Source of the DNA: Lasioglossum baleicum
Lineage: Eukaryota > Arthropoda > Insecta > Hymenoptera > Halictidae
Assembly (NCBI RefSeq): GCF_051020765.1
Contig: NW_027469084.1
Span: 2,108,001-2,172,000 of the forward strand
Reading direction: 5' to 3'
DNA length: 64,000 nucleotides
Below are positions 37,706-50,396 of the stretch, piece after piece (the stretch's first letter is position 1; every line of letters starts with the position of its first letter). The notes under the pieces were generated by a model, which was not told the origin of the DNA, ran no database searches, and worked only from the letters and a program-made list of their open reading frames with translations. Position numbers and translations under genes: made by a program.

Positions 37706-40330
37706 TTACTCGACTAGCCTGCGGGATGCATCCTCTCGCACGTGTTTTTGCTCGGCTAGCCTGCGGGATGCATCCTCTCGCACGTGTTTTTGCTCGACTA
37801 GCCTGCGGGATGCATCCTCTCGCACGTGTTTTTGCTCGACTAGCCTGCGGGATGCATCCTCTCGCACGTGTTTTTGCTCGACTAGCCTGCGGGATGCATC
37901 CTCTCGCACGTGTTTTTGCTCGACTAGCCTGCGGGATGCATCCTCTCGCACGTGTTTTTGCTCGACTAGCCTGCGGGATGCATCCTCTCGCACGTGTTTT
38001 TGCTCGACTAGCCTGCGGGACGCATCCTCTCGCACGTGTTTTTACTCGACTAGCCTGCAGGATGGATCCTCTCGCACGTGTTTTTACTCGACTAGCCTGC
38101 GGGATGCATCCTCTCGCACGTGTTTTTGCTCGACTAGCCTGCGGGATGCATCCTCTCGCACGTGTTTTTGCTCGACTAGCCTGCGGGACGCATCCTCTCG
38201 CACGTGTTTTTACTCGACTAGCCTGCGGGATGCATCCTCTCGCACGTGTTTTTACTCGACTAGCCTGCGGGATGCATCCTCTCGCACGTGTTTTTACTCG
38301 ACTAGCCTGCGGGATGCATCCTCTCGCACGTGTTTTTGCTCGGCTAGCCTGCGGGATGCATCCTCTCGCACGTGTTTTTACTCGACTAGCCTGCGGGAAG
38401 CATCCTCTCGCACGTGTTTTTACTCGACTAGCCTGCGGGATGCATCCTCTCGCATGTGTTTTTGCTCGACTAGCCTGCGGGACGCATCCTCTCGCACGTG
38501 TTTTTACTCGACTAGCCTGCAGGATGCATCCTCTCGCACGTGTTTTTACTCGACTAGCCTGCGGGATGCATCCTCTCGCACGTGTTATTGCTCGACTAGC
38601 CTGCGGGATGCATCCTCTCGCACGTGTTTTTGCTCGACTAGCCTGCGGGATGCATCCTCTCGCACGTGTTTTTGCTCGACTAGCCTGCGGGACGCATCCT
38701 CTCGCACGTGTTTTTACTCGACTAGCCTGCAGGATGCATCCTCTCGCACGTGTTTTTACTCGACTAGCCTGCGGGATGTATCCTCTCGCACGTGTTTTTG
38801 CTCGACTAGCCTGCGGGATGCATCCTCTCGCACGTGTTTTTGCTCGACTAGCCTGCGGGATGCATCCTCTCGCACGTGTTTTTACTCGACTAGCCTGCGG
38901 GATGCATCCTCTCGCACGTGTTTTTGCTCGACTAGCCTGCGGGAAGCATCCTCTCGCACGTGTTTTTACTCGACTAGCCTGCGGGATGCATCCTCTCGCA
39001 CGTGTTTTTGCTCGACTAGCCTGCGGGACGCATCCTCTCGCACGTGTTTTTACTCGACTAGCCTGCAGGATGCATCCTCTCGCACGTGTTTTTACTCGAC
39101 TAGCCTGCGGGATACATCCTCTCGCACGTGTTTTTGCTCGACTAGCCTGCGGGATGCATCCTCTCGCACGTGTTTTTGCTCGACTAGCCTGCGGGATGCA
39201 TCCTCTCGCACGTGTTTTTGCTCGACTAGCCTGCGGGATGCATCCTCTCGCACGTGTTTTTGCTCGACTAGCCTGCGGGACGCATCCTCTCGCACGTGTT
39301 TTTACTCGACTAGCCTGCAGGATGGATCCTCTCGCACGTGTTTTTACTCGACTAGCCTGCGGGATGCATCCTCTCGCACGTGTTTTTGCTCGACTAGCCT
39401 GCGGGATGCATCCTCTCGCACGTGTTTTTGCTCGACTAGCCTGCGGGATGCATCCTCTCGCACGTGTTTTTGCTCGTCTAGCCTGCGGGATGCATCCTCT
39501 CGCACGTGTTTTTGCTCGACTAGCCTGCGGGACGCATCCTCTCGCACGTGTTTTTACTCGACTAGCCTGCAGGATGGATCCTCTCGCACGTGTTTTTACT
39601 CGACTAGCCTGCGGGATGCATCCTCTCGCACGTGTTTTTGCTCGACTAGCCTGCGGGATGCATCCTCTCGCACGTGTTTTTGCTCGACTAGCCTGCGGGA
39701 CGCATCCTCTCGCACGTGTTTTTACTCGACTAGCCTGCGGGATGCATCCTCTCGCACGTGTTTTTACTCGACTAGCCTGCGGGATGCATCCTCTCGCACG
39801 TGTTTTTACTCGACTAGCCTGCGGGATGCATCCTCTCGCACGTGTTTTTGCTCGGCTAGCCTGCGGGATGCATCCTCTCGCACGTGTTTTTACTCGACTA
39901 GCCTGCGGGAAGCATCCTCTCGCACGTGTTTTTACTCGACTAGCCTGCGGGATGCATCCTCTCGCATGTGTTTTTGCTCGACTAGCCTGCGGGACGCATC
40001 CTCTCGCACGTGTTTTTACTCGACTAGCCTGCAGGATGCATCCTCTCGCACGTGTTTTTACTCGACTAGCCTGCGGGATGCATCCTCTCGCACGTGTTTT
40101 TGCTCGACTAGCCTGCGGGATGCATCCTCTCGCACGAGTTTTTGCTCGACTAGCCTGCGGGATGCATCCTCTCGCACGTGTTTTTGCTCGACTAGCCTGC
40201 GGGACGCATCCTCTCGCACGTGTTTTTACTCGACTAGCCTGCAGGATGCATCCTCTCGCACGTGTTTTTACTCGACTAGCCTGCGGGATGTATCCTCTCG
40301 CACGTGTTTTTGCTCGACTAGCCTGCGGGA
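37706..40330. repeat. 67-unit higher-order repeat, copy 2 (about 62 units)
   Basis: This copy follows copy 1 directly at an offset of 2,814 bp and reproduces its order of variants, including TTATTGCTCG (38585), GGATACATCC (39109), GCTCGTCTAG (39473) and CACGAGTTT (40133, partner at 37319). I noticed no unit out of order up to about 40330. Beyond that, plain GCT units replace the last few units of the expected series. Confidence 0.8.
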
Positions 40331-40779
40331 TGCATCCTCTCGCACGTGTTTTTGCTCGACTAGCCTGCGGGATGCATCCTCTCGCACGTGTTTTTGCTCG
40401 ACTAGCCTGCGGGATGCATCCTCTCGCACGTGTTTTTGCTCGACTAGCCTGCGGGATGCATCCTCTCGCACGTGTTTTTGCTCGACTAGCCTGCGGGACG
40501 CATCCTCTCGCACGTGTTTTTACTCGACTAGCCTGCAGGATGGATCCTCTCGCACGTGTTTTTACTCGACTAGCCTGCGGGATGCATCCTCTCGCACGTG
40601 TTTTTGCTCGACTAGCCTGCGGGATGCATCCTCTCGCACGTGTTTTTGCTCGACTAGCCTGCGGGATGCATCCTCTCGCACGTGTTTTTGCTCGACTAGC
40701 CTGCGGGTTGCATCCTCTCGCACGTGTTTTTGCTCGACTAGCCTGCGGGACGCATCCTCTCGCACGTGTTTTTGCTCGA

Positions 40780-42160
40780 CTAGCCTGCGGGACGCATCCT
40801 CTCGCACGTGTTTTTACTCGACTAGCCTGCGGGATGCATCCTCTCGCACGTGTTTTTACTCGACTAGCCTGCGGGATGCATCCTCTCGCACGTGTTTTTA
40901 CTCGACTAGCCTGCGGGATGCATCCTCTCGCACGTGTTTTTGCTCGGCTAGCCTGCAGGATGCATCCTCTCGCACGTGTTTTTACTCGACTAGCCTGCGG
41001 GATGCATCCTCTCGCACGTGTTATTGCTCGACTAGCCTGCGGGATGCATCCTCTCGCACGTGTTTTTGCTCGACTAGCCTGCGGGATGCATCCTCTCGCA
41101 CGTGTTTTTGCTCGACTAGCCTGCGGGACGCATCCTCTCGCACGTGTTTTTACTCGACTAGCCTGCAGGATGCATCCTCTCGCACGTGTTTTTACTCGAC
41201 TAGCCTGCGGGATGTATCCTCTCGCACGTGTTTTTGCTCGACTAGCCTGCGGGATGCATCCTCTCGCACGTGTTTTTGCTCGACTAGCCTGCGGGATGCA
41301 TCCTCTCGCACGTGTTTTTACTCGACTAGCCTGCGGGATGCATCCTCTCGCACGTGTTTTTGCTCGACTAGCCTGCGGGAAGCATCCTCTCGCACGTGTT
41401 TTTACTCGACTAGCCTGCGGGATGCATCCTCTCGCACGTGTTTTTGCTCGACTAGCCTGCGGGACGCATCCTCTCGCACGTGTTTTTACTCGACTAGCCT
41501 GCAGGATGCATCCTCTCGCACGTGTTTTTACTCGACTAGCCTGCGGGATACATCCTCTCGCACGTGTTTTTGCTCGACTAGCCTGCGGGATGCATCCTCT
41601 CGCACGTGTTTTTGCTCGACTAGCCTGCGGGATGCATCCTCTCGCACGTGTTTTTGCTCGACTAGCCTGCGGGATGCATCCTCTCGCACGTGTTTTTGCT
41701 CGACTAGCCTGCGGGACGCATCCTCTCGCACGTGTTTTTACTCGACTAGCCTGCAGGATGGATCCTCTCGCACGTGTTTTTACTCGACTAGCCTGCGGGA
41801 TGCATCCTCTCGCACGTGTTTTTGCTCGACTAGCCTGCGGGATGCATCCTCTCGCACGTGTTTTTGCTCGACTAGCCTGCGGGATGCATCCTCTCGCACG
41901 TGTTTTTGCTCGTCTAGCCTGCGGGATGCATCCTCTCGCACGTGTTTTTGCTCGACTAGCCTGCGGGACGCATCCTCTCGCACGTGTTTTTACTCGACTA
42001 GCCTGCAGGATGGATCCTCTCGCACGTGTTTTTACTCGACTAGCCTGCGGGATGCATCCTCTCGCACGTGTTTTTGCTCGACTAGCCTGCGGGATGCATC
42101 CTCTCGCATGTGTTTTTGCTCGACTAGCCTGCGGGACGCATCCTCTCGCACGTGTTTTTA
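40780..42160. repeat. 67-unit higher-order repeat, partial rearranged copy 3
   Basis: The series resumes at unit 12 of the 67-mer, then lacks four units (a plain T-type unit, the GGAAGCATCC unit, the CATGTG unit and a GGACGCATCC unit), so that CTCGGCTAGC runs straight into CTGCAGGATGC near 40945. From there it tracks copy 2 at an offset of 2,436 bp (58 units), with GGATACATCC at 41545 and GCTCGTCTAG at 41909. The region 40330-40780 between copies 2 and 3 carries private units such as GGGTTGCATCC (40706). Confidence 0.72.
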
Positions 42161-42434
42161 CTCGACTAGCCTGCAGGATGCATCCTCTCGCACGTGTTTT
42201 TACTCGACTAGCCTGCGGGATGCATCCTCTCGCACGTGTTTTTGCTCGACTAGCCTGCGGGATGCATCCTCTCGCACGTGTTTTTGCTCGACTAGCCTGC
42301 GGGATGCATCCTCTCGCACGTGTTTTTGCTCGACTAGCCTGCGGGATGCATCGTCTCGCACGTGTTTTTACTCGACTAGCCTGCAGGATGCATCCTCTCG
42401 CACGTGTTTTTGCTCGACTAGCCATGCGCATCTC

Positions 42435-42439
42435 AAAAA
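42435..42439. other. One-base deletion in a class II B unit (A5 instead of A6)
   Basis: CATCTC is followed by five A residues here against six in most CATCTC units (for example 30909-30914). The same five-A form is at 45013-45017, so the two blocks are probably related by duplication. It offsets the +1 at 34888 so that one frame is restored. Confidence 0.8.
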
Positions 42440-43529
42440 CCTGCGCATGCGCATCCCAAAAAACCTGCGCATGCGCATCCCAAAAAACCTGCGCATGCGC
42501 ATCCCACAAAACCTGCGCATGCGCATCCCACAAAACCTCGCACGTGTTTTTACTCGACTAGCCTGCGGGATGCATCCTCTCGCACGTGTTTTTGCTCGAC
42601 TAGCCTGCGGGATGCATCCTCTCGCACGTGTTTTTGCTCGACTAGCCTGCGGGACGCATCCTCTCGCACGTGTTTTTACTCGACTAGCCTGCAGGATGCA
42701 TCCTCTCGCACGTGTTTTTACTCGACTAGCCTGCGGGATGCATCCTCTCGCACGTGTTTTTGCTCGACTAGCCTGCGGGATGCATCCTCTCGCACGTGTT
42801 TTTGCTCGACTAGCCTGCGGGACGCATCCTCTCGCACGTGTTTTTACTCGACTAGCCTGCAGGATGCATCCTCTCGCACGTGTTTTTACTCGACTAGCCT
42901 GCGGGATGCATCCTCTCGCACGTGTTTTTGCTCGACTAGCCTGCGGGATGCATCCTCTCGCACGTGTTTTTGCTCGACTAGCCTGCGGGATGCATCCTCT
43001 CGCACGTGTTTTTGCTCGACTAGCCTGCGGGATGCATCCTCTCGCACGTGTTTTTGCTCGACTAGCCTGCGGGGCGCATCCTCTCGCACGTGTTTTTACT
43101 CGACTAGCCTGCGGGATGCATCCTCTCGCACGTGTTTTTACTCGACTAGCCTGCGGGATGCATCCTCTCGCACGTGTTTTTGCTCGGCTAGCCTGCGGGA
43201 TGCATCCTCTCGCACGTGTTTTTGCTCGACTAGCCATGCGCATCCCAAAAAACCTGCGCATGCGCATCCCACAAAACCTCGCACGTGTTTTTACTCGACT
43301 AGCCTGCGGGATGCATCCTCTCGCACGTGTTTTTACTCGACTAGCCTGCGGGATGCATCCTCTCGCACGTGTTTTTACTCGACTAGCCTGCAGGATGCAT
43401 CCTCTCGCACGTGTTTTTGCTCGACTAGCCTGCGGGACGCATCCTCTCGCACGTGTTTTTACTCGACTAGCCTGCAGGATGCATCCTCTCGCACGTGTTT
43501 TTGCTCGACTAGCCTGCGGGATGCATCCT

Positions 43530-44820
43530 CTCGCACGTGTTTTTACTCGACTACCCTGCGGGATGCATCATCTCGCTCGTGTTTTTGCTCGACTAGCCAT
43601 GCGCATCCCATAAAACCTGCGCATGCGCATCCCACAAAACCTGCGTATGCGCATCCCACAAAACCTGCGTATGCGCATCCCACAAAACCTCGCACGTGCT
43701 TTACTCGACTAGCCTGCGGGATGCATCCTCTCGCACGTGTTTTTACTCGACTAGCCTGCGGGAAGCATCCTCTCGCACGTGTTTTTACTCGACTAGCCTG
43801 CGGGATGCATCCTCTCGCACGTGTTTTTGTTCGACTAGCCTGCGGGATGCATCCTCTCGCACGTGTTTTTACTCGACTAGCCTGCGGGATGCATCCTCTC
43901 GCACGTGTTTTTACTCGACTAGACTGCGGGATGCATCCTCTCGCACGTGTTTTTACTCGACTAGCCTGCGGGATGCATCCTCTCGCACGTGTTTTTGCTC
44001 GGCTAGCCTGCGGGATGCATCCTCTCGCACGTGTTTTTGCTCGACTAGCCATGCGCATCCCAAAAAACCTGCGCATGCGCATCCCACAAAACCTCGCACG
44101 TGTTTTTACTCGACTAGCCTGCGGGATGCATCCTCTCGCACGTGTTTTTACTTGACTAGCCTGCGGGATTCATCCTCTCGCACGTGTTTTTACTCGACTA
44201 GCCTGCGGGATGCATCGTCTCGCACGTGTTTTTACTCGACTAGCCTGCGGGATGCATCCTCTCGCACGTGTTTTTGCTCGACTAGCCATGCCCATCCCAA
44301 AAAACCTGCGCATGCGCATCCCAAAAAATCTGCGCATGCGCATCCCACAAAACCTGCATATGCGCATCCCACAAAACCTCGCACGTGTTTGTGCTCGACT
44401 AGCCTGCGGGATGCATCCTTTCGCACGTGTTTTTACTCGACTAGCCTGCGGGATGCATCCTCTCGCACGTGTTTTTGCTCGACTAGCCTGCGGGATGCAT
44501 CCTCTCGCACGTGTTTTTGCTCGACTAGCCATGCGCATCCCAAAAAATCTGCGCATGCGCATCCCACAAAACCTGCGCATGCGCATCCCACAAAACCTCG
44601 CACGTGTTTGTGCTCGACTAGACTGCGGGATGCATCCTTTCGCACGTGTTTTTACTCGACTAGCCTGCGGGATGCATCCTCTCGCACGTGTTTTTGCTCG
44701 ACTAGCCTGCGGGATGCATCCTCTCGCACGTGTTTGTGCTCGACTAGCCTGCGGGATGCATCCTCTCGCACGTGTTTTTACTCGACTAGCCTGCGGGATG
44801 CATCCTCTCGCACGTGTTTT
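43530..44820. repeat. Segment repeated at 45652-46942 (offset 2,122 bp)
   Basis: Both copies have the GCATCATCTCG unit, the CCCATAAAACC block, the GTGCTTTACTCG unit, a GGGATTCATCC unit (44167 and 46289), a TGCCCATCCC B unit (44290 and 46412) and a TGCATATGCG junction (44356 and 46478). They differ by several substitutions, for example TTTTTGTTCGAC near 43826, GACTAGACTGCGG near 43918 and ACTTGAC near 44151. This pair is therefore older than the 4,907-bp pair that overlaps it. Confidence 0.75.
43561..43703. repeat. Tag module with GTGCTTTACTCG, copy 1 of 4
   Basis: A GCATCATCTCGCTCGTG unit leads into a four-unit B block beginning CATGCGCATCCCATAAAACC with two GCGTATGCG junctions. The block joins an A unit in which GTGTTTTTACTCG has become GTGCTTTACTCG: one base lost and one T-to-C change. 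The combined signature is found at four places only and is the best tag for the right half of the window. Confidence 0.8.
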
Positions 44821-45012
44821 TGCTCGACTAGCCTGCGGGATGCATCCTCTCGCACGTGTTTTTGCTCGACTAGCCTGCGGGATGCATCCTCTCGCACGTG
44901 TTTTTACTCGACTAGCCTGCGGGATGCATCCTCTCGCACGTGTTTTTACTCGACAACCCTGCGGGATGCATCCTCTCGCACGTGTTTTTGCTCGACTAGC
45001 CATGCGCATCTC

Positions 45013-45017
45013 AAAAA
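45013..45017. other. One-base deletion in a class II B unit (A5 instead of A6)
   Basis: This is the same variant as at 42435-42439: CATCTC followed by five A residues. Equivalent blocks at 47048, 48783 and 49966 have six, so the deletion is not general in class II blocks. Confidence 0.8.
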
Positions 45018-45489
45018 CCTGCGCATGCGCATCCCAAAAAACCTGCGCATGCGCATCCCAAAAAACCTGCGCATGCGCATCCCACAAAACCTGCGCATGC
45101 GCATCCCACAAAACCTCGCACGTGTTTTTACTCGACTAGCCTGCGGGATGCATCCTCTCGCACGTGTTTTTACTCGACTAGCCTGCGGGATGCATCCTCT
45201 CGCACGTGTTTTTGCTCGACTAGCCATGCGCATCCCTAAAAACCTGCACATGCGCATCCCAAAAAACCTGCGCATGCGCATCCCACAAAACCTGCGCATG
45301 CGCATCCCACAAAACCTCGCACGTGTTTTTACTCGACTAGCCTGCGGGATGCATCCTCTCGCACGTGTTTTTACTCGACTAGCCTGCGGGATGCATCCTC
45401 TCGCACGTGTTTTTGCTCGACTAGCCTGCGGGATGCATCCTCTCGCACGTGTTTTTGCTCGACTAGCCTGCGGGACGCATCCTCTCGCA

Positions 45490-48400
45490 CGTGTTTTTAC
45501 TCGACTAGCCTGCAGGATGGATCCTCTCGCACGTGTTTTTACTCGACTAGCCTGCGGGATGCATCCTCTCGCACGTGTTTTTGCTCGACTAGCCTGCGGG
45601 ATGCATCCTCTCGCACGTGTTTTTGCTCGACTAGCCTGCGGGACGCATCCTCTCGCACGTGTTTTTACTCGACTACCCTGCGGGATGCATCATCTCGCTC
45701 GTGTTTTTGCTCGACTAGCCATGCGCATCCCATAAAACCTGCGCATGCGCATCCCACAAAACCTGCGTATGCGCATCCCACAAAACCTGCGTATGCGCAT
45801 CCCACAAAACCTCGCACGTGCTTTACTCGACTAGCCTGCGGGATGCATCCTCTCGCACGTGTTTTTACTCGACTAGCCTGCGGGAAGCATCCTCTCGCAC
45901 GTGTTTTTACTCGACTAGCCTGCGGGATGCATCCTCTCGCACGTGTTTTTGCTCGACTAGCCTGCGGGATGCATCCTCTCGCACGTGTTTTTACTCGACT
46001 AGCCTGCGGGATGCATCCTCTCGCACGTGTTTTTACTCGACTAGCCTGCGGGATGCATCCTCTCGCACGTGTTTTTACTCGACTAGCCTGCGGGATGCAT
46101 CCTCTCGCACGTGTTTTTGCTCGGCTAGCCTGCGGGATGCATCCTCTCGCACGTGTTTTTGCTCGACTAGCCATGCGCATCCCAAAAAACCTGCGCATGC
46201 GCATCCCACAAAACCTCGCACGTGTTTTTACTCGACTAGCCTGCGGGATGCATCCTCTCGCACGTGTTTTTACTCGACTAGCCTGCGGGATTCATCCTCT
46301 CGCACGTGTTTTTACTCGACTAGCCTGCGGGATGCATCGTCTCGCACGTGTTTTTACTCGACTAGCCTGCGGGATGCATCCTCTCGCACGTGTTTTTGCT
46401 CGACTAGCCATGCCCATCCCAAAAAACCTGCGCATGCGCATCCCAAAAAATCTGCGCATGCGCATCCCACAAAACCTGCATATGCGCATCCCACAAAACC
46501 TCGCACGTGTTTGTGCTCGACTAGCCTGCGGGATGCATCCTTTCGCACGTGTTTTTACTCGACTAGCCTGCGGGATGCATCCTCTCGCACGTGTTTTTGC
46601 TCGACTAGCCTGCGGGATGCATCCTCTCGCACGTGTTTTTGCTCGACTAGCCATGCGCATCCCAAAAAATCTGCGCATGCGCATCCCACAAAACCTGCGC
46701 ATGCGCATCCCACAAAACCTCGCACGTGTTTGTGCTCGACTAGACTGCGGGATGCATCCTTTCGCACGTGTTTTTACTCGACTAGCCTGCGGGATGCATC
46801 CTCTCGCACGTGTTTTTGCTCGACTAGCCTGCGGGATGCATCCTCTCGCACGTGTTTGTGCTCGACTAGCCTGCGGGATGCATCCTCTCGCACGTGTTTT
46901 TACTCGACTAGCCTGCGGGATGCATCCTCTCGCACGTGTTTTTACTCGACTAGCCTGCGGGATGCATCCTCTCGCACGTGTTTTTACTCGACTACCCTGC
47001 GGGATGCATCCTCTCGCACGTGTTTTTGCTCGACTAGCCATGCGCATCTCAAAAAACCTGCGCATGCGCATCCCAAAAAACCTGCGCATGCGCATCCCAA
47101 AAAACCTGCGCATGCGCATCCCACAAAACCTGCGCATGCGCATCCCACAAAACCTCGCACGTGTTTTTACTCGACTAGCCTGCGGGATGCATCCTCTCGC
47201 ACGTGTTTTTACTCGACTAGCCTGCGGGATGCATCCTCTCGCACGTGTTTTTGCTCGACTAGCCATGCGCATCCCTAAAAACCTGCACATGCGCATCCCA
47301 AAAAACCTGCGCATGCGCATCCCACAAAACCTGCGCATGCGCATCCCACAAAACCTCGCACGTGTTTTTACTCGACTAGCCTGCGGGATGCATCCTCTCG
47401 CACGTGTTTTTACTCGACTAGCCTGCGGGATGCATCCTCTCGCACGTGTTTTTACTCGACTAGCCTGCGGGATGCATCGTCTCGCACGTGTTTTTGCTCG
47501 ACTAGCCTGCGGGATGCATCCTCTCGCACGTGTTTTTGCTCGACTAGCCATGCGCATCCCAAAAAACCTGCGCATGCGCATCCCAAAAAATCTGCGCATG
47601 CGCATCCCACAAAACCTGCGCATGCGCATCCCACAAAACCTCGCACGTGTTTTTACTCGACTAGCCTGCGGGATGCATCCTCTCGCACGTGTTTTTGCTC
47701 GACTAGCCTGCGGGATGCATCCTCTCGCACGTGTTTGTGCTCGACTAGCCTGCGGGATGCATCCTCTCGCACGTGTTTTTATTCGACTAGCCTGCGGGAA
47801 GCATCCTCTCGCACGTGTTTTTGCTCGACTAGCTATGCGCATCTAAAAAAACCTGCGCATGCGCATCCCAAAAAACCTGCGCATGCGCATCCCAAAAAAC
47901 CTGCGCATGCGCATCCCACAAAACCTGCGCATGCGCACCCCACAAAACCTCGCACGTGTTTTTACTCGACTAGCCTGCGGGATGCATCCTCTCGCACGTG
48001 TTTTTACTCGACTAGCCTGCGGGATGCATCCTCTCGCACGTGTTTTTGCTCGACTAGCCATGCGCATCCCTAAAAACCTGCACATGCGCATCCCAAAAAA
48101 CCTGCGCATGCGCATCCCACAAAACCTGCGCATGCGCATCCCACAAAACCTCGCACGTGTTTTTACTCGACTAGCCTGCGGGATGCATCGTCTCGCACGT
48201 GTTTTTGCTCGACAAGCCTGCGGGATGCATCCTCTCGCACGTGTTTTTGCTCAACTAGCCTGCGGGATGCATCCTTTCGCACGTGTTTTTACTCGACTAG
48301 CCTGCGGGATGCATCCTCTCGCACGTGTTTTTGCTCGACTAGCCTGCGGGATGCATCCTCTCGCACGTCTTTTTGCTCGACTAGCCATGCGCATCCCAAA

Positions 48401-50396
48401 AAATCTGCGCATGCGCATCCCACAAAACCTGCGCATGCGCATCCCACAAAACCTCGCACGTGTTTGTGCTCGACTAGACTGCGGGATGCATCCTTTCGCA
48501 CGTGTTTTTACTCGACTAGCCTGCGGGATGCATCCTCTCGCACGTGTTTTTACTCGACTAGCCTGCGGGATGCATCCTCTCGCACGTGTTTTTGCTCGAC
48601 TAGCCTGCGGGATGCATCCTCTCGCACGTGTTTTTGCTCGACTAGCCTGCGGGATGCATCCTCTCGCACGTGTTTTTACTCGACTAGCCTGCGGGATGCA
48701 TCCTCTCGCACGTGTTTTTACTCGACTACCCTGCGGGATGCATCCTCTCGCACGTGTTTTTGCTCGACTAGCCATGCGCATCTCAAAAAACCTGCGCATG
48801 CGCATCCCAAAAAACCTGCGCATGCGCATCCCAAAAAACCTGCGCATGCGCATCCCACAAAACCTGCGCATGCGCATCCCACAAAACCTCGCACGTGTTT
48901 TTACTCGACTAGCCTGCGGGATGCATCCTCTCGCACGTGTTTTTACTCGACTAGCCTGCGGGATGCATCCTCTCGCACGTGTTTTTGCTCGACTAGCCAT
49001 GCGCATCCCTAAAAACCTGCACATGCGCATCCCAAAAAACCTGCGCATGCGCATCCCACAAAACCTGCGCATGCGCATCCCACAAAACCTCGCACGTGTT
49101 TTTACTCGACTAGCCTGCGGGATGCATCCTCTCGCACGTGTTTTTACTCGACTAGCCTGCGGGATGCATCCTCTCGCACGTGTTTTTACTCGACTAGCCT
49201 GCGGGATGCATCGTCTCGCACGTGTTTTTGCTCGACTAGCCTGCGGGATGCATCCTCTCGCACGTGTTTTTGCTCGACTAGCCATGCGCATCCCACAAAA
49301 CCTGCATATGCGCATCCCACAAAACCTCGCACGTGTTTGTGCTCGACTAGCCTGCGGGATGCATCCTTTCGCACGTGTTTTTACTCGACTAGCCTGCGGG
49401 ATGCATCCTCTCGCACGTGTTTTTGCTCGACTAGCCTGCGGGATGCATCCTCTCGCACGTGTTTTTGCTCGACTAGCCATGCGCATCCCAAAAAATCTGC
49501 GCATGCGCATCCCACAAAACCTGCGCATGCGCATCCCACAAAACCTCGCACGTGTTTGTGCTCGACTAGACTGCGGGATGCATCCTTTCGCACGTGTTTT
49601 TACTCGACTAGCCTGCGGGATGCATCCTCTCGCACGTGTTTTTGCTCGACTAGCCTGCGGGATGCATCCTCTCGCACGTGTTTGTGCTCGACTAGCCTGC
49701 GGGATGCATCCTCTCGCACGTGTTTTTACTCGACTAGCCTGCGGGATGCATCCTCTCGCACGTGTTTTTGCTCGACTAGCCTGCGGGATGCATCCTCTCG
49801 CACGTGTTTTTGCTCGACTAGCCTGCGGGATGCATCCTCTCGCACGTGTTTTTACTCGACTAGCCTGCGGGATGCATCCTCTCGCACGTGTTTTTACTCG
49901 ACTACCCTGCGGGATGCATCCTCTCGCACGTGTTTTTGCTCGACTAGCCATGCGCATCTCAAAAAACCTGCGCATGCGCATCCCAAAAAACCTGCGCATG
50001 CGCATCCCAAAAAACCTGCGCATGCGCATCCCACAAAACCTGCGCATGCGCATCCCACAAAACCTCGCACGTGTTTTTACTCGACTAGCCTGCGGGATGC
50101 ATCCTCTCGCACGTGTTTTTACTCGACTAGCCTGCGGGATGCATCCTCTCGCACGTGTTTTTGCTCGACTAGCCATGCGCATCCCTAAAAACCTGCACAT
50201 GCGCATCCCAAAAAACCTGCGCATGCGCATCCCACAAAACCTGCGCATGCGCATCCCACAAAACCTCGCACGTGTTTTTACTCGACTAGCCTGCGGGATG
50301 CATCCTCTCGCACGTGTTTTTACTCGACTAGCCTGCGGGATGCATCCTCTCGCACGTGTTTTTGCTCGACTAGCCTGCGGGATGCATCCTCTCGCA
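45490..50396. repeat. 4,907-bp duplication, copy 1
   Basis: From about 45490 the sequence matches the segment 4,907 bp downstream. Shared private variants include TTTTTATTCGAC (47777/52684), TAGCTATGCGC (47831/52738), CTCGACAAGCC (48208/53115), GCTCAACTAG (48250/53157) and CACGTCTTTTT (48365/53272). The one difference I noticed is CGCACCCC near 47935 against CGCATCCC near 52842. The left boundary lies where a GGACGCATCC unit here corresponds to GGATGCATCC in copy 2. Confidence 0.82.
45683..45825. repeat. Tag module with GTGCTTTACTCG, copy 2 of 4
   Basis: This module lies 2,122 bp from copy 1 with the same CCCATAAAACC block and the same shortened T tract at 45821. It sits near the left edge of the 4,907-bp duplication. 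Confidence 0.8.

Larger units (their letters stand above)
34374..42422. repeat. Zone 4: pure A array, 191 intervals, 67-unit higher-order repeat
   Basis: The span equals 191 x 42 bp plus the junction plus one extra base, which is a sixth T at 34888-34893. Reading unit by unit with the GGACGCATCC, GGATGGATCC, GGAAGCATCC, GGATGTATCC and GGATACATCC variants and the GCT/ACT alternation, the order repeats after 67 units (2,814 bp). There are two long copies and a rearranged partial third. No B block interrupts. Confidence 0.9.

Noticed and set aside
24632..42533. Very long open frames on the - strand (RAKTRARGCIPQAS and VREDASRRLVEQKH type repeats)
   Set aside because: They are antisense shadows of the same repeat with the same explanation; they overlap equally long + strand frames.
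12..43613. Very long open frames on the + strand (up to 4,837 codons) with 14- and 8-residue peptide repeats such as MHPLARVFARLACG and MRIPKNLR
   Set aside because: Repeat lengths are multiples of three and four of six frames of A (all six of B) have no stop, so long open frames arise automatically in several frames at once. The frames begin inside the repeat, end at random substitutions, and change repeat type after a one-base shift. There is no unique domain, signal peptide or start context.
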